The notes: generated from the letters alone by a model not told the origin. Counted from the first letter of the stretch, positions 7,443 through 17,564 are shown. The stretch is DNA of 64,000 bases from Cochleicola gelatinilyticus (GCF_001637325.1 NZ_LRXL01000026.1:558001-622000), one strand, 5' to 3'. Made by a program: numbers and translations.

Positions 7443-7476
7443 AAAATCACGTTATTTGAGATCGCGGTAGGTTTGG

Positions 7477-8100
7477 TTATTTCCGAAAATTTTTCTGAAA
7501 CATTTTAGCATAGTACGAAATTACACGCGCATCGAAATAAGATTCTTCATTAATTCTGCCTAAAATTGGTACTTCGGTCATTTGCCGAATCACACGTTCG
7601 GTGGTTGGATGTTCCTTGCCGCTAAAAATAATTCCGAAGACATTTAAGCCTTTTTGCTCTAACGAATTTAACGTTAATAAGGTATGATTAATGCTTCCCA
7701 AATAATGTCTAGATACCACTACAATTCGGTCTGTAGGCTTAATAAGATCTGATACCGTTTCTGTACTATTTAATGGAACTAACAATCCTCCCGCACCTTC
7801 AATCACTAAATTATTAGTTGTAATAGGGCGTTCTATTTTAGAAACACTTAAGGCAACACCGTCTATTTCTGCAGCGGCATGAGGGCTCATGGGTGTTTCT
7901 AAATTAAATGCGGTTGGGTGATATTTGGTCTTCGTATTAGAAACCAATTGACGTACCTTTCGAGTGTCACTGGCATCCAATTCTCCTGCTTGAATAGGCT
8001 TCCAGTAATCGGCTTCAAGCGCTTCTGTAATTATTGCAGAAACGATCGTTTTTCCTACTTCGGTAGAAATTCCTGTTATAAAATAGGTGTTATTTTTCAA
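7477..8100 (-). CDS. bioD: Dethiobiotin synthetase
   Basis: ATP-dependent enzyme that closes the ureido ring from diaminopelargonate and CO2. It has a P-loop near the N-terminus (FITGISTEVGKT), the KPIQAGELD substrate loop, the VIEGAGGLLVPL motif and a C-terminal GIIFSG segment. The frame runs open upstream to 8277, but that would add some 59 residues foreign to the family and overlap the DUF2007 gene. I chose the TTG at 8100, which places the P-loop about eight residues in, as in other BioD, and gives a protein of 207 residues. This start lies inside the end of the upstream gene (11-base overlap), which suggests translational coupling. An in-frame ATG further up (MSILAYVV...) is a less likely alternative. 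Confidence 0.92.
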   Translation of the reverse strand: MKNNTYFITGISTEVGKTIVSAIITEALEADYWKPIQAGELDASDTRKVRQLVSNTKTKYHPTAFNLETPMSPHAAAEIDGVALSVSKIERPITTNNLVIEGAGGLLVPLNSTETVSDLIKPTDRIVVVSRHYLGSINHTLLTLNSLEQKGLNVFGIIFSGKEHPTTERVIRQMTEVPILGRINEESYFDARVISYYAKMFQKNFRK

Positions 8101-8506
8101 GACTAAATTTTGTTTTACAACGTACGCAAGTATACTCATATTTTGTGTAGAACGGAAGTCCTCCAAACAAAAATCCGAAGAGAAACGCCAGCAAGGTTTT
8201 AACACTCGTAATATGAGTAAAGTAATTAATTTTAGTGCTTTTGCAATTCGGGCATTCAATATCTTCTCCTTGGTCATTTACCGAGTACGGATTGATAGAG
8301 GCAATAATATGTTTTGCTTTTATTGTGTCTTCTGTTCGGACTCGCAGTTTTACACCACCAATAGCATTACTCACTAATGGATCGGTATCGATGGTAAGGT
8401 CATCTTGTAAGAAAGCATCAATTCCTTCAGATTCAAGTCGACCTTTAATAATCTTAGCTTCCGAAGAATACACAAACGTTGCTATGGTTGTAAATGTATT
8501 ACTCAT
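8090..8506 (-). CDS. DUF2007 domain protein with membrane-split zinc ribbon
   Basis: A 138-residue protein. Residues 1-75 fit DUF2007 (FTTIATFVYSSEAKIIKGRLESEGIDAFL, then GGVKLRVRTEDTIKAKHII), an ACT-like fold proposed to have a signalling role. The C-terminal half carries two CxxC knuckles, CPNC (IECPNCKSTK) and CVRC (YTCVRCKTKF), separated by a hydrophobic stretch (TLLAFLFGFLFGGLPF) long enough to touch or cross the membrane. Its ATG overlaps the bioF stop in an ATGA arrangement, and bioD begins inside its end, so it is translationally locked into the biotin operon. No biotin role is known for the family. It could be a metal-dependent accessory or regulator, or an unrelated passenger. Confidence 0.83.
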   Translation of the reverse strand: MSNTFTTIATFVYSSEAKIIKGRLESEGIDAFLQDDLTIDTDPLVSNAIGGVKLRVRTEDTIKAKHIIASINPYSVNDQGEDIECPNCKSTKINYFTHITSVKTLLAFLFGFLFGGLPFYTKYEYTCVRCKTKFSLEK

Positions 8507-9651
8507 GTTAAAAGGATTTTAAGGTGATGAACTAAAGAGACGATTTCTTCTTCTGTATTAAAACTATGCAGACAAATTCGAAGACGTTCACTTCCTTCTG
8601 GTACAGTTGGAGAAAGAATTGGACGCACATCGAATCCCGATTTTTGGAGGTGATCCGCAAGATTCTTTACAGTTTGGTTTCCGGAAACTTTACAACAATG
8701 AATTGCCGAATTGCTGGTAATAAAGTGTTCACTCAATTCCGCCTTTTTAATTTCATTTTGTAATATTGCAATATTATAATGTAATTGTTCCTGTTGGCTT
8801 GTCGAGCTAGAAAGTATTTGATATCCCGCCAAGACTGCAGCAACCGAATAGGGTGGTAATGCAGTGGTATAGATAAAACTTCTTGCAAAATTAATAAGGT
8901 ACTGTTTTAATGCTTCACTACCCAGTATGGCTGCACCATGACATCCTAATGCCTTACCAAACGTAACAATACGGGCAAATACGTTTTGTTCTATTCCTAA
9001 ATGTTGTACCAGTCCGTTGCCATGCTTCCCAAATACTCCCACGGCATGAGCTTCATCTATAATAAGATGCACATTATGCTCGGCACACCAATTCGATAAT
9101 GCAAAAAGGTCTGGTGCATCTCCATCCATCGAAAAAACAGATTCGGTAACGATGTACACCTCCGCTTCGATAGTGGTTCGCTGGCGCTCTTTCTTTACTT
9201 TCTTTTTAAGCGCTTCTAGATCGTTGTGCGGGAACTTATATGATTTTGCGTGACACATGGATATCCCATCCCGTATCGAGGCATGGATGTATTCATCGTA
9301 AAAAATAAGATCTCCCCGTTGCGGTACAGATTGAAAAAAACCAATATTGGCGTCGTATCCGCTGTTGAAAATAAGTGCGGATTCGGCATGGTGAAATGCA
9401 GCCACAAAATTCTCACATTCATTAAAAAGGGAGTGATGACCTGTAAGCAATCTTGAACCCGTTGCGCCATGCGCCGAAAGATGGTGTGAGACTACCAACG
9501 CATCCGCCACTACTCCAATTTCATTTGAAAAACTATATCCTAGATAATCGTTAGATGAAAAGTCGATACGATTCGTTGATGTACTTAAACTGCGAAGTGA
9601 ATTGGAAAGCTTCCGACCGTTTAATTTCTTCTTAAGTTTTTTGGGTAGCAT
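8503..9651 (-). CDS. bioF: 8-amino-7-oxononanoate synthase
   Basis: PLP enzyme that condenses pimeloyl-thioester with alanine, the first ring-forming step of biotin synthesis. Seen: FSSNDYLGYS, HGATGSRLLTGHHSLF, the DE-x-H motif LIIDEAHAVGVFG and PLP lysine K233 in VTFGKALGCHG, in a 382-residue protein. The frame is open upstream to 9669, but a perfect -7 box lies at 9656-9663, inside that extension. I therefore start at ATG 9651 (MLPKKLKKKL), only four bases past the box, so the mRNA would be nearly leaderless. It leads the operon bioF-DUF2007-bioD-bioA and ends in an ATGA overlap with DUF2007. Confidence 0.95.
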   Translation of the reverse strand: MLPKKLKKKLNGRKLSNSLRSLSTSTNRIDFSSNDYLGYSFSNEIGVVADALVVSHHLSAHGATGSRLLTGHHSLFNECENFVAAFHHAESALIFNSGYDANIGFFQSVPQRGDLIFYDEYIHASIRDGISMCHAKSYKFPHNDLEALKKKVKKERQRTTIEAEVYIVTESVFSMDGDAPDLFALSNWCAEHNVHLIIDEAHAVGVFGKHGNGLVQHLGIEQNVFARIVTFGKALGCHGAAILGSEALKQYLINFARSFIYTTALPPYSVAAVLAGYQILSSSTSQQEQLHYNIAILQNEIKKAELSEHFITSNSAIHCCKVSGNQTVKNLADHLQKSGFDVRPILSPTVPEGSERLRICLHSFNTEEEIVSLVHHLKILLT

Positions 9652-9655
9652 TGTG

Positions 9656-9663
9656 CAAAGATA
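9656..9663 (-). promoter_or_regulatory. -7 promoter box of the bioF operon (TATCTTTG)
   Basis: Exact TAnnTTTG match four bases upstream of the bioF ATG; it decides the start codon. Confidence 0.72.
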
Positions 9664-9738
9664 CGTCACTTCTTGTATAAATACAGGGACATTACTGTCT
9701 GGAAAATGAAGGCGATATTTTTATTATATCAACTAATT

Positions 9739-9751
9739 GTGTTTAAAACAC
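9739..9751. promoter_or_regulatory. Palindrome in the bioF/mgtC-like divergent region
   Basis: GTGTTT-A-AAACAC, six-base arms around one base, in the 176-base gap between bioF and the MgtC-like gene. It lies about 80 bases upstream of the bioF box. It could be an operator, but a single copy in AT-rich DNA may be chance. Confidence 0.25.
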
Positions 9752-9827
9752 CTTTAATTCATTAATAACGCTTTAACAAAAAACAAAACTTTGAATTCGT
9801 AATTTTAGGAACTAAAGACCTAATTAA

Positions 9828-10265
9828 ATGGATGCAGATGTTTTTCAATTTACCATTCGTGTACTTTGTGCCCTCGCTGCCGGTTTTTTAATTGGAATTG
9901 AACGTGAATTTAAAAACAAGCATGCCGGATTAAAAACCAATACGCTAGTCTCTTTAGGGGCGGCTGTATTTGTGTTAATTTCATTACGTTTTTACGGAGA
10001 TGATTATACCGACATCACCCGTGTTGTTAGTCAAGTGGCTATTGGCGTTGGATTTTTGGGAGCAGGCACTATCATGAAACGAGGTGAAAATGTGCATGGT
10101 CTTACCACAGCGGCAACTATTTGGTGCAGTGCAGGAGCAGGAAGTTTAGCTGCTTTTGGAATGTATTGGGAACTTCTTATTTTAACGGTTCTCGTAGTAC
10201 TTATTAATTTTGTCTTCGGAAAAATAGATGATAAAATTAGTAAAAATGCTTCCGAAGAAAATTAA
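9828..10265 (+). CDS. MgtC/SapB family membrane protein
   Basis: A 145-residue inner-membrane protein with four predicted helices. Family hallmarks are ALAAGFLIGIEREFKNKHAGLKTNTLVSLGAA near the N-terminus and QVAIGVGFLGAGTIM in the third helix, followed by HGLTTAATIWCSAGAG. MgtC proteins inhibit F-type ATP synthase and act in magnesium or acid stress in some pathogens. This short form has only the membrane domain, lacking the ACT-like C-terminal domain of Salmonella MgtC, so it matches the broad SapB/YhiD-type group and its ligand is unknown. It is divergent from bioF, and a near -7 box (TAATTTTA) lies upstream. Twenty-odd bases separate it from the acetyltransferase gene, so the two may be co-transcribed. 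Confidence 0.9.
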   Translation: MDADVFQFTIRVLCALAAGFLIGIEREFKNKHAGLKTNTLVSLGAAVFVLISLRFYGDDYTDITRVVSQVAIGVGFLGAGTIMKRGENVHGLTTAATIWCSAGAGSLAAFGMYWELLILTVLVVLINFVFGKIDDKISKNASEEN

Positions 10266-10300
10266 CAAGCGATTCTTACAATAATTTGAAAGGTTATAAA

Positions 10301-10852
10301 ATGATTACGTACTCACAGGCACAATCAAACCAAGAATTACATGAAATTCTAGAGCTTCAGAAAAGGAATCTTCCCGCCAGACTTACTTCCGAAGAAAAAA
10401 TAACGGAAGGTTTTGTCACGGTACAACACGAGCTCCCGCTACTTCAGGAAATGAATACCCGATGTGCACATACGCTCGCCAAAATGGGAGATACTGTTGT
10501 AGGATATGCCCTTTCGATGCATCTTGATTTTAAAGATGAGCTACCGGTATTAGTTCCGATGTTCAAGGAAATTGAACGTAGCATCGAACTAGGGTTACTT
10601 CCCCTAAAGAACAAAAATTCTTATATAATAATGGGACAAATTTGTATTGACAAAATCTATCGCAAGCAGGGAGTTTTTAGAAGTCTTTACAAGTATATGC
10701 TGCAAAATATTCAGCCGGAATTTACTACCATTATTACTGAAGTTGATGCAACAAATTCACGGTCTCTAGAGGCACATAGCGCCATTGGCTTTACATTAAT
10801 GTCACGATATAATTCAGGTGGACAGGATTGGGAATTACTATATTTGCAGTAG
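10301..10852 (+). CDS. GNAT family N-acetyltransferase
   Basis: A 183-residue protein with the GNAT fold: N-terminal strand-helix (ITYSQAQSNQELHEILELQKRNL), the central strands HTLAKMGDTVVGYAL, and the acetyl-CoA motif A region MGQICIDKIYRKQGVFRSLYKYM, in which the R/Q-x-x-G-x-G/A loop appears as RKQGVF. Motif B (VDATNSRSLEAHSAIGF) is clear. The substrate is unknown. The start is ATG 10301; an in-frame TTG at 10286 is less likely. It lies 35 bases after the MgtC-like gene on the same strand and converges on the next gene. Confidence 0.87.
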   Translation: MITYSQAQSNQELHEILELQKRNLPARLTSEEKITEGFVTVQHELPLLQEMNTRCAHTLAKMGDTVVGYALSMHLDFKDELPVLVPMFKEIERSIELGLLPLKNKNSYIIMGQICIDKIYRKQGVFRSLYKYMLQNIQPEFTTIITEVDATNSRSLEAHSAIGFTLMSRYNSGGQDWELLYLQ

Positions 10853-10886
10853 CTAGCAAACCTTCGTACGAATAGAGCTTTATTAT

Positions 10887-11390
10887 TTAAAAGATAATTC
10901 TTTCTGAATTATGCGGATCTCTTGCGTCAATAATATCCAGTTGTAATTTTTTTGCGATCTCTTTTCCCGCTTCAAAAGCATCTAAAGGGTCATTAGTGTT
11001 AGAAATATTAAACCGTTTATTTTTATTATACCAAAGATTGATTTCATAATAATCCTCCTTCTTAAATACTGAAACATATTCTAAATTTCTAAAGTATTTC
11101 CATGTGCCAAAGTGTATAGGACCTAAGCAATATTCAATTTTATATTTTTTTTCAGTAAAATTAAAATGATAATCTCGTACTACTGAAAAGGCAATTCCCT
11201 GAGAGGCACAAATAATAAAGAGCTGTAACATTGCAGCACTACGCCTGGCATTTTTAAGGGAATCAGATATTTGTAGTACATCGAAAAACACCAATACACA
11301 AACAATTGCTGCAGTTAAAAAAGCGGCTGCCAATATTCGTTGCCACAAAGGACGGTTGCCTTCAGAAATATACACCTCTTTAGATTCCAT
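10887..11390 (-). CDS. Two-helix membrane protein of unknown function
   Basis: I do not recognise a family. The 167 residues contain a short polar N-terminus (MESKEVYISEGNRPLW), a helix at about 19-39 (ILAAAFLTAAIVCVLVFFDV), a second at about 52-70 (AAMLQLFIICASQGIAFSVV), and a soluble C-terminal half with predicted strands (YHFNFTEKKYKIEYCLGPIHFGTWKYFRNLEYVSVF). That arrangement, a helical hairpin followed by a PH-like beta domain, is common among small bacterial membrane proteins. A strong terminator upstream separates it from the lipoprotein gene, so it is its own unit. It converges on the acetyltransferase gene. Confidence 0.7.
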   Translation of the reverse strand: MESKEVYISEGNRPLWQRILAAAFLTAAIVCVLVFFDVLQISDSLKNARRSAAMLQLFIICASQGIAFSVVRDYHFNFTEKKYKIEYCLGPIHFGTWKYFRNLEYVSVFKKEDYYEINLWYNKNKRFNISNTNDPLDAFEAGKEIAKKLQLDIIDARDPHNSERIIF

Positions 11391-11410
11391 TTGCCAATAC
11401 TACACTAATT

Positions 11411-11458
11411 TATAAAATAAAAAAATCCCATATTTCAAAAATTAGAAATATGGGATTT
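11411..11458 (-). terminator. Strong terminator after the lipoprotein gene
   Basis: A perfect 14-base stem (11423-11436 with 11445-11458) with an 8-base loop; on the minus strand it is followed by a T-rich tract. It lies 21 bases after the stop at 11480. Confidence 0.85.
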
Positions 11459-11479
11459 GAGGTATCTATAAAATATGTT

Positions 11480-12400
11480 TTAAAGATCGGAAAGCGAATC
11501 AACACGGAGACGCCCGGATCTTCCATCCCAAGACCAACTACCATAACCGGCAGCCTCACTACTGTTACACACTGGTGTATCGTAAGAGTAAATACCATCT
11601 AAAACATAGTAGGAAAGACTCCAGTTTGCCATTCTGTTAGCGAATGTTGTCGTCTGATTATATCCTATAAATTCACGATAACTATTATTATCACTTTCAT
11701 AAAACCAGGCTTGTGGGAACATACTTCCATAAAAACAAGGTTCTACAAAACTATCATTATCTGAAGGAGTATCGGTGCTTGTAAACATATTTCCTTGTTT
11801 CGAAATAACTACTTTATCTAACAACATCAAGTTAGAGTTGGAATGTCCCGGTGGGGCCGGGGCCAAAGAACCTGCATGGATGGCATCCCAGTTTCCGGCA
11901 AATGAAGGATCAGCATCATCTACATAAGTTCCAAAGGCAACTGTTACGTCTGCCAATGATCTACTTTTAAAAGCTGAAATATAATGATCTCTGCCCGTAA
12001 AATTAAAATGCTTTATCTGTATGTCGTTACCTGAAGACACCGTAGCTGTAAAACTTCCAAGTTCAGATTTAAAGTGATACGTGTTAGAATCTTGAACGTC
12101 TTGATTCCCTACGAAATATGCATCTGGTCTTTTTCCTTTAACGAACCTTACAGCTGCTTCAACATTTCCGTCATTTTGAAGGTTTAAAAACACCATCCCC
12201 TTATCTACAAGGTCGTAACTAGCAAAAATTCCTTTATACAAACCTTTGTTTAAAGATTCACTAAGCTCAACAGAGGGTTGTTGAGAAAGTACTTTGGCCA
12301 CTAATGCTGCTTCAGTTTGTTCTACCGTAGTGACATCAGCATCTCTTTGACAACTGATAAATAAAAGCATTAAGCTTCCGAAGTAAACTAAATATTTCAT
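11480..12400 (-). CDS. Lipoprotein of unknown function
   Basis: A 306-residue secreted lipoprotein: signal peptide MKYLVYFGSLMLLFISC with lipobox Cys at 17, then a polar start (QRDADVTTVEQTEAAL). I see no known domain. An N-terminal section looks like a small beta domain (GLYKGIFASYDLVDKGMVFLNLQND, FKSELGSFTATVSSGNDIQIKHFNF). The C-terminal part is rich in Trp, Tyr, Ser and Asn (AQAWFYESDNN-like, WSLSYYVLDGIYSYDTPVC, GSWSWDGRSG), suggesting a binding surface. It is a single-gene unit closed by a strong terminator. It is probably at the cell surface or periplasmic face of the outer membrane. Confidence 0.75.
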   Translation of the reverse strand: MKYLVYFGSLMLLFISCQRDADVTTVEQTEAALVAKVLSQQPSVELSESLNKGLYKGIFASYDLVDKGMVFLNLQNDGNVEAAVRFVKGKRPDAYFVGNQDVQDSNTYHFKSELGSFTATVSSGNDIQIKHFNFTGRDHYISAFKSRSLADVTVAFGTYVDDADPSFAGNWDAIHAGSLAPAPPGHSNSNLMLLDKVVISKQGNMFTSTDTPSDNDSFVEPCFYGSMFPQAWFYESDNNSYREFIGYNQTTTFANRMANWSLSYYVLDGIYSYDTPVCNSSEAAGYGSWSWDGRSGRLRVDSLSDL

Positions 12401-12471
12401 AAGATTAATTTTAAATTTTCGTTAAAAGTAACATAAAATCGATGTAACGCAACTTAATTTAAAATAAATAC

Positions 12472-12507
12472 TAAAAAAACCCCAAATTCTTACAGAATAA
12501 GGGGTTT
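12472..12507 (-). terminator. Terminator of the atpD-atpC operon
   Basis: AAACCCC (12477-12483) pairs with GGGGTTT (12501-12507), with an inner ATTCT/AGAAT stem; a T run follows on the minus strand. It lies 23 bases after the atpC stop. Confidence 0.85.
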
Positions 12508-12530
12508 ATTAAACATGTAATGCGTTTGGA

Positions 12531-12806
12531 TTAATCTGCCAATACGATTACTCTATTGTTATTCATTTCAACGGTTCCACTGGTAATTTCAAGTACCCAC
12601 TTTCCGTCCTCTTGTTTAAATTTATTTTCGTAACCTTCAGCAATGGTTGGATTTCCTTTAAACTTCACTTTACCTTCCTGTAAAACAGAAACGATAGCAG
12701 CGTGATTGTTCAACATCTGAAACTCACCTTCCACTCCCGGTACAGTTACACTTTCCACCTCACCACTTACTAAAGATGCTTCTGGTGTTACGATTTCTAA
12801 ATACAT
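12531..12806 (-). CDS. atpC: ATP synthase F1 subunit epsilon
   Basis: Epsilon subunit of F1, part of the rotor stalk coupling proton flow to catalysis. The beta-sandwich domain is complete (MYLEIVTPEASLVSGEVESVTVPGVEGEFQMLNNHAAIVSVL...). The protein stops at about 91 residues, so the C-terminal helical hairpin that inhibits the E. coli enzyme is absent; this short form is usual in Flavobacteriia as I recall. The frame extends 17 codons upstream to 12857, but those residues (MGAMLHTLCFYTLNQLD) do not fit the family, so I start at ATG 12806. It follows atpD by 71 bases and ends at a strong terminator. Confidence 0.95.
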   Translation of the reverse strand: MYLEIVTPEASLVSGEVESVTVPGVEGEFQMLNNHAAIVSVLQEGKVKFKGNPTIAEGYENKFKQEDGKWVLEITSGTVEMNNNRVIVLAD

Positions 12807-12877
12807 ATCTAATTGGTTAAGTGTGTAAAAGCATAAGGTATGTAGCATTGCGCCCATACCTTATAACTCAAAACTTT

Positions 12878-14470
<1,593 letters not shown>

Positions 14471-14520
14471 TTACTAGGGAAATTCTTGAAATTTTATTCG
14501 TTCTTTTTAAACCTATCTTT

Positions 14521-14655
14521 TGGCGTGCTACTCCTTCACATCTCGTACCTCATTGCTTGTAGTACCGCGCTATTCGTTTCAAATCCTCGCCATCTCCACC
14601 ACATCAACCATCATAGCAATGGCTGCGGGTTTTCCTCTGCTATCGCTGCCCGAAA
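14521..14655 (+). repeat. Probable degenerate intergenic repeat between atpD and the TonB receptor gene
   Basis: Within the 427-base gene-free gap 14384-14810. CATTGCT (14551-14557) and AGCAATG (14615-14621) form an inverted repeat; between them lie GCGCTATTCG and CAAATCC, and later GGGTTTTCCTCTGCTATCGC. The wording resembles the 79-bp elements (GCGCTA..., CAATCC) but the spacing differs, so it is either a relative or a different family. The rest of the gap holds the atpD promoter (left end) and a hairpin at 14760-14785; no ORF in it looks real. Confidence 0.45.
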
Positions 14656-14759
14656 GTAAAGAAGATTGTGCATCGATGTAAATGAAGTATGTCAACCTAC
14701 ATACATCGACACTAGTCTTTTTGCGTATAGCTTCAGAAAAACAACTTGAAAACAGGTCA

Positions 14760-14785
14760 ATGCTCTCTTATCATACTGAGAGCAT
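14760..14785 (-). terminator. Hairpin after the TonB-dependent receptor gene
   Basis: ATGCTCTC (14760-14767) and GAGAGCAT (14778-14785) form an 8-base stem with a 10-base loop, 25 bases after the stop. There is no clear U tract, so it is a weak terminator or an RNA-end stabiliser. Confidence 0.4.
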
Positions 14786-14810
14786 CGAAACATTTAATAT
14801 TCCATATCAC

Positions 14811-17564
14811 TTATTGTTGATTGATCGTCCACGAAACATAATATTGCGAGCCAATGTTAGGAGAGGCTACGGCACTACGATATTCATCTCCTGCAATGTT
14901 TGTTCCGCCCACTTTAAAGACCGATTTAATTTTTGGCACGGCATAATTAATCTGGGCATCTAAAACCGTTCGACTATCTATAATGGCATTAGCTATACTG
15001 GATTCCCAGAGAAACTCGTCGCTCCATCGAAGGTTGGTGTTAAATCCGAAATTTTTAAACAAATTCGCGTTCGAAAAACTCAGTTTCACTTGATGTTCAG
15101 GCGTATTAAATTGCGCTCTAAAATCGGGATCGGAGGACTGGTCAAAGTCGAACTTCGCCCATGTGTAATTCACACCCAATCGAAAATCATTTCCAAGTTT
15201 TTTGTTTACTCCTACCACAGCACCATACGAGGAAACATCTGCTTTCGAGTTGGTAAATAACTGAAATGCCTGAGTTTGCCCAGTAACTAAATCGCCAATT
15301 CCCGAAGCATCGAAAGCACTTCCATTAATTGGAGTTACTACCGTAGTATTGCTAATAAATCCGTCGTAAATGTTGTAATATCCATTTAAATCGAGATAGA
15401 AAGTTCCCAATTGCCCGCGGTATCCTACATCGAACGCGGTAACCTTTTCCTGTTCCACTAAAGCAGTTTGTACGGGTACCAAAAGAGAAGGGTCTCCCGC
15501 AGCTGCGAAAGCAGTTACCGAACTCAACGTATACGAATCGAAATAGGCATCGCGTCCAGTAAGTGGCGTTCCAGGTAAAATTCGATCAAGATTCTCTTCC
15601 GCAGAACCCACTAGAATTGCTCTTCCTACGTTAAAACCAATATATTGTGATTGTGTATCGGGATTACGAAAACCTGTTTGATACGAAGCTCTAAAATTAT
15701 GATCTCTATTTTCTCCAGCCGAATACACCAATGATAGACGTGGCGAAAAACTAGCGTCAAAATTTTGGGACTTGTCATAGCGAACCGACCCAGTTATTTT
15801 TAATCGATCATCTGCAAATTTTTCGATCGCCTGCACATACGCACCGTATTCATCATATCGAATAGGACCATCATAGTCGGTAAAGATGGTTCCTTGAGAA
15901 TCTAATGCATATTGTCTAAAAGAACCTCCTAACTGGAGGTCGAATGCATTATTAAGTAAACTTCCGAAGTTATAATTTCCTTCAGCTACATGTAATTTTG
16001 AATTGTCTATAAATTTAGATCCCACCGATACATCGGGATTCGAGGTCACTTGTTCGAACCTCTCTTGAAATTCTGGTGTTCCTGGTTGTAACGTTATTGT
16101 TGCGTCTGCAAATGTTCTTGCACCAGCATGTGCGTCAGCTTCGGGTGCTCCTGCACTTACAGCTTGAAGAAATGCTCCTACATAAGTTCCAAACCATTGT
16201 GGCGCATCTACCAAATTCATATTAATACCCGTGAATCGCATGTCATACGAATTCCCTGCTTTCTCTGCTGTTGTATACCCTCGCAGAAAAAAATTAGTTC
16301 CACTTACTTCTAAACGGTGTTGTTGTACAAGAAAATTACGTAACTGATAACGATTCGCTCCTTGATAAATACTGTTTCCAAATCCGAATCTTGAATTTAA
16401 CACAATCTCTACATCATTTTTCCAGGGTCTAAAGTGCAATGCGAAATTAGCTTTCCCATTTTCTGCTTTATAATCGGTTAGTTCAGACTCTTTATATCCA
16501 GTTCGTCCTACAACAACATTAGGCACAAACATGCTTGAGCCTGCCGGGATTTGTCCCGTCGCTTCTAAAAATTGCGCCACCTCGTTAATATTTGTGGCTA
16601 CTTCGTCTCCATAAATATTAATAGCATCGTGATCTAAACTAGAGCCAAACGGATTTACCATGTCGGCTTCTCCTGGCTCTCCTAAGATATATTCATTATC
16701 ATCGGTGGCATGCCAGTCGGTTCCATGGAGGTAAGAAAACGATCCTTTTACCGCGAATACTTCAGAAAACGCATGGGCAGCACGCACTCCAAAATCATAA
16801 AAACGATTGTCTCCTGCAGCTTCTTGACTTGTAATACCAGTTTTGTAATACGTGCTTATTCCTTGATCTTCGAAAGGGTTTTTTGTAGTCATAAAAAGTA
16901 TTCCGTTAAAGGCATTTGCTCCGTATAATGCAGAAGAAGCACCTGGCAGAATCTCTACACTTTTTACATCGAGTTCGTTAACCCCTAAAAAGTTTCCGAT
17001 TACAAAATTTAATGCCGGAGAAGCATTGTCCATTCCGTCAACCAATTGTACAAACCGAGTGTTGGCAAAGGTGGCAAATCCTCTTGCATTAACCGAATTA
17101 AAAGTAAGCCCTCCTTTATTCACATCGATTCCTTTTAAATTTTCCAAGGAGGCGTAAAAATTGGGTGCAGCAGCATTCTTAATATCTCGGGCATCGATAC
17201 GCTCTATGGTTACCGGAGATTCACGAACACTTTCTGGAGTTCTGGAGGCCGAAACAATGATTTCATCAAGTGCATCTCCCTCTTGAAGAGCGACAGATAT
17301 ACGTTCTCCCTCGGAAGTAATTTCTTGCGTCACTGGTTGATAACCAATACTTGTAATTTCAACAATGAAGGGTAGCACGGCATCTGTAGAAAGAGTGAAG
17401 TTTCCATCGTAATCGGTTGCCGTACCCACTGCAGTACCTTTTATAACCACATTCGCCCCTAAAATGGGTTCTTGTGATGCATCAGTAACAGTTCCCGAGA
17501 GGGTTGTTTGCGCCCAAGTTGTTGCGCTAATAAGTAAACAAATGAATAGCGAAAAAGTTTTCAT
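14811..17564 (-). CDS. TonB-dependent receptor with CarbopepD regulatory-like domain
   Basis: A 917-residue outer-membrane active transporter. Order: signal peptide 1-18 (MKTFSLFICLLISATTWA), a carboxypeptidase-regulatory-like beta domain at about 22-100 (LSGTVTDASQEPILGANVVIKG, TDYDGNFTLST), the plug at about 105-230 (SPVTIERIDARDIKNA, SVNARGFATFANTRFVQLVDGMDN, VEILPGASSALYGANAFNGILFM), and a 22-strand barrel. No SusD partner or TonB-box regulator is nearby, so the substrate is open. The barrel-side annotation and the lack of a polysaccharide locus make a vitamin, metal or small-molecule ligand as likely as glycans. A near -7 box (TATCTTTC, 17594-17601) lies about 30 bases upstream. A hairpin follows the stop. 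Confidence 0.93.
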   Translation of the reverse strand: MKTFSLFICLLISATTWAQTTLSGTVTDASQEPILGANVVIKGTAVGTATDYDGNFTLSTDAVLPFIVEITSIGYQPVTQEITSEGERISVALQEGDALDEIIVSASRTPESVRESPVTIERIDARDIKNAAAPNFYASLENLKGIDVNKGGLTFNSVNARGFATFANTRFVQLVDGMDNASPALNFVIGNFLGVNELDVKSVEILPGASSALYGANAFNGILFMTTKNPFEDQGISTYYKTGITSQEAAGDNRFYDFGVRAAHAFSEVFAVKGSFSYLHGTDWHATDDNEYILGEPGEADMVNPFGSSLDHDAINIYGDEVATNINEVAQFLEATGQIPAGSSMFVPNVVVGRTGYKESELTDYKAENGKANFALHFRPWKNDVEIVLNSRFGFGNSIYQGANRYQLRNFLVQQHRLEVSGTNFFLRGYTTAEKAGNSYDMRFTGINMNLVDAPQWFGTYVGAFLQAVSAGAPEADAHAGARTFADATITLQPGTPEFQERFEQVTSNPDVSVGSKFIDNSKLHVAEGNYNFGSLLNNAFDLQLGGSFRQYALDSQGTIFTDYDGPIRYDEYGAYVQAIEKFADDRLKITGSVRYDKSQNFDASFSPRLSLVYSAGENRDHNFRASYQTGFRNPDTQSQYIGFNVGRAILVGSAEENLDRILPGTPLTGRDAYFDSYTLSSVTAFAAAGDPSLLVPVQTALVEQEKVTAFDVGYRGQLGTFYLDLNGYYNIYDGFISNTTVVTPINGSAFDASGIGDLVTGQTQAFQLFTNSKADVSSYGAVVGVNKKLGNDFRLGVNYTWAKFDFDQSSDPDFRAQFNTPEHQVKLSFSNANLFKNFGFNTNLRWSDEFLWESSIANAIIDSRTVLDAQINYAVPKIKSVFKVGGTNIAGDEYRSAVASPNIGSQYYVSWTINQQ

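Noticed and set aside
14682-14963. 93-codon plus-strand ORF at the end of the TonB receptor gene
   Set aside because: More than half is antisense to the receptor's last strands; the rest lies in a hairpin-bearing gap.
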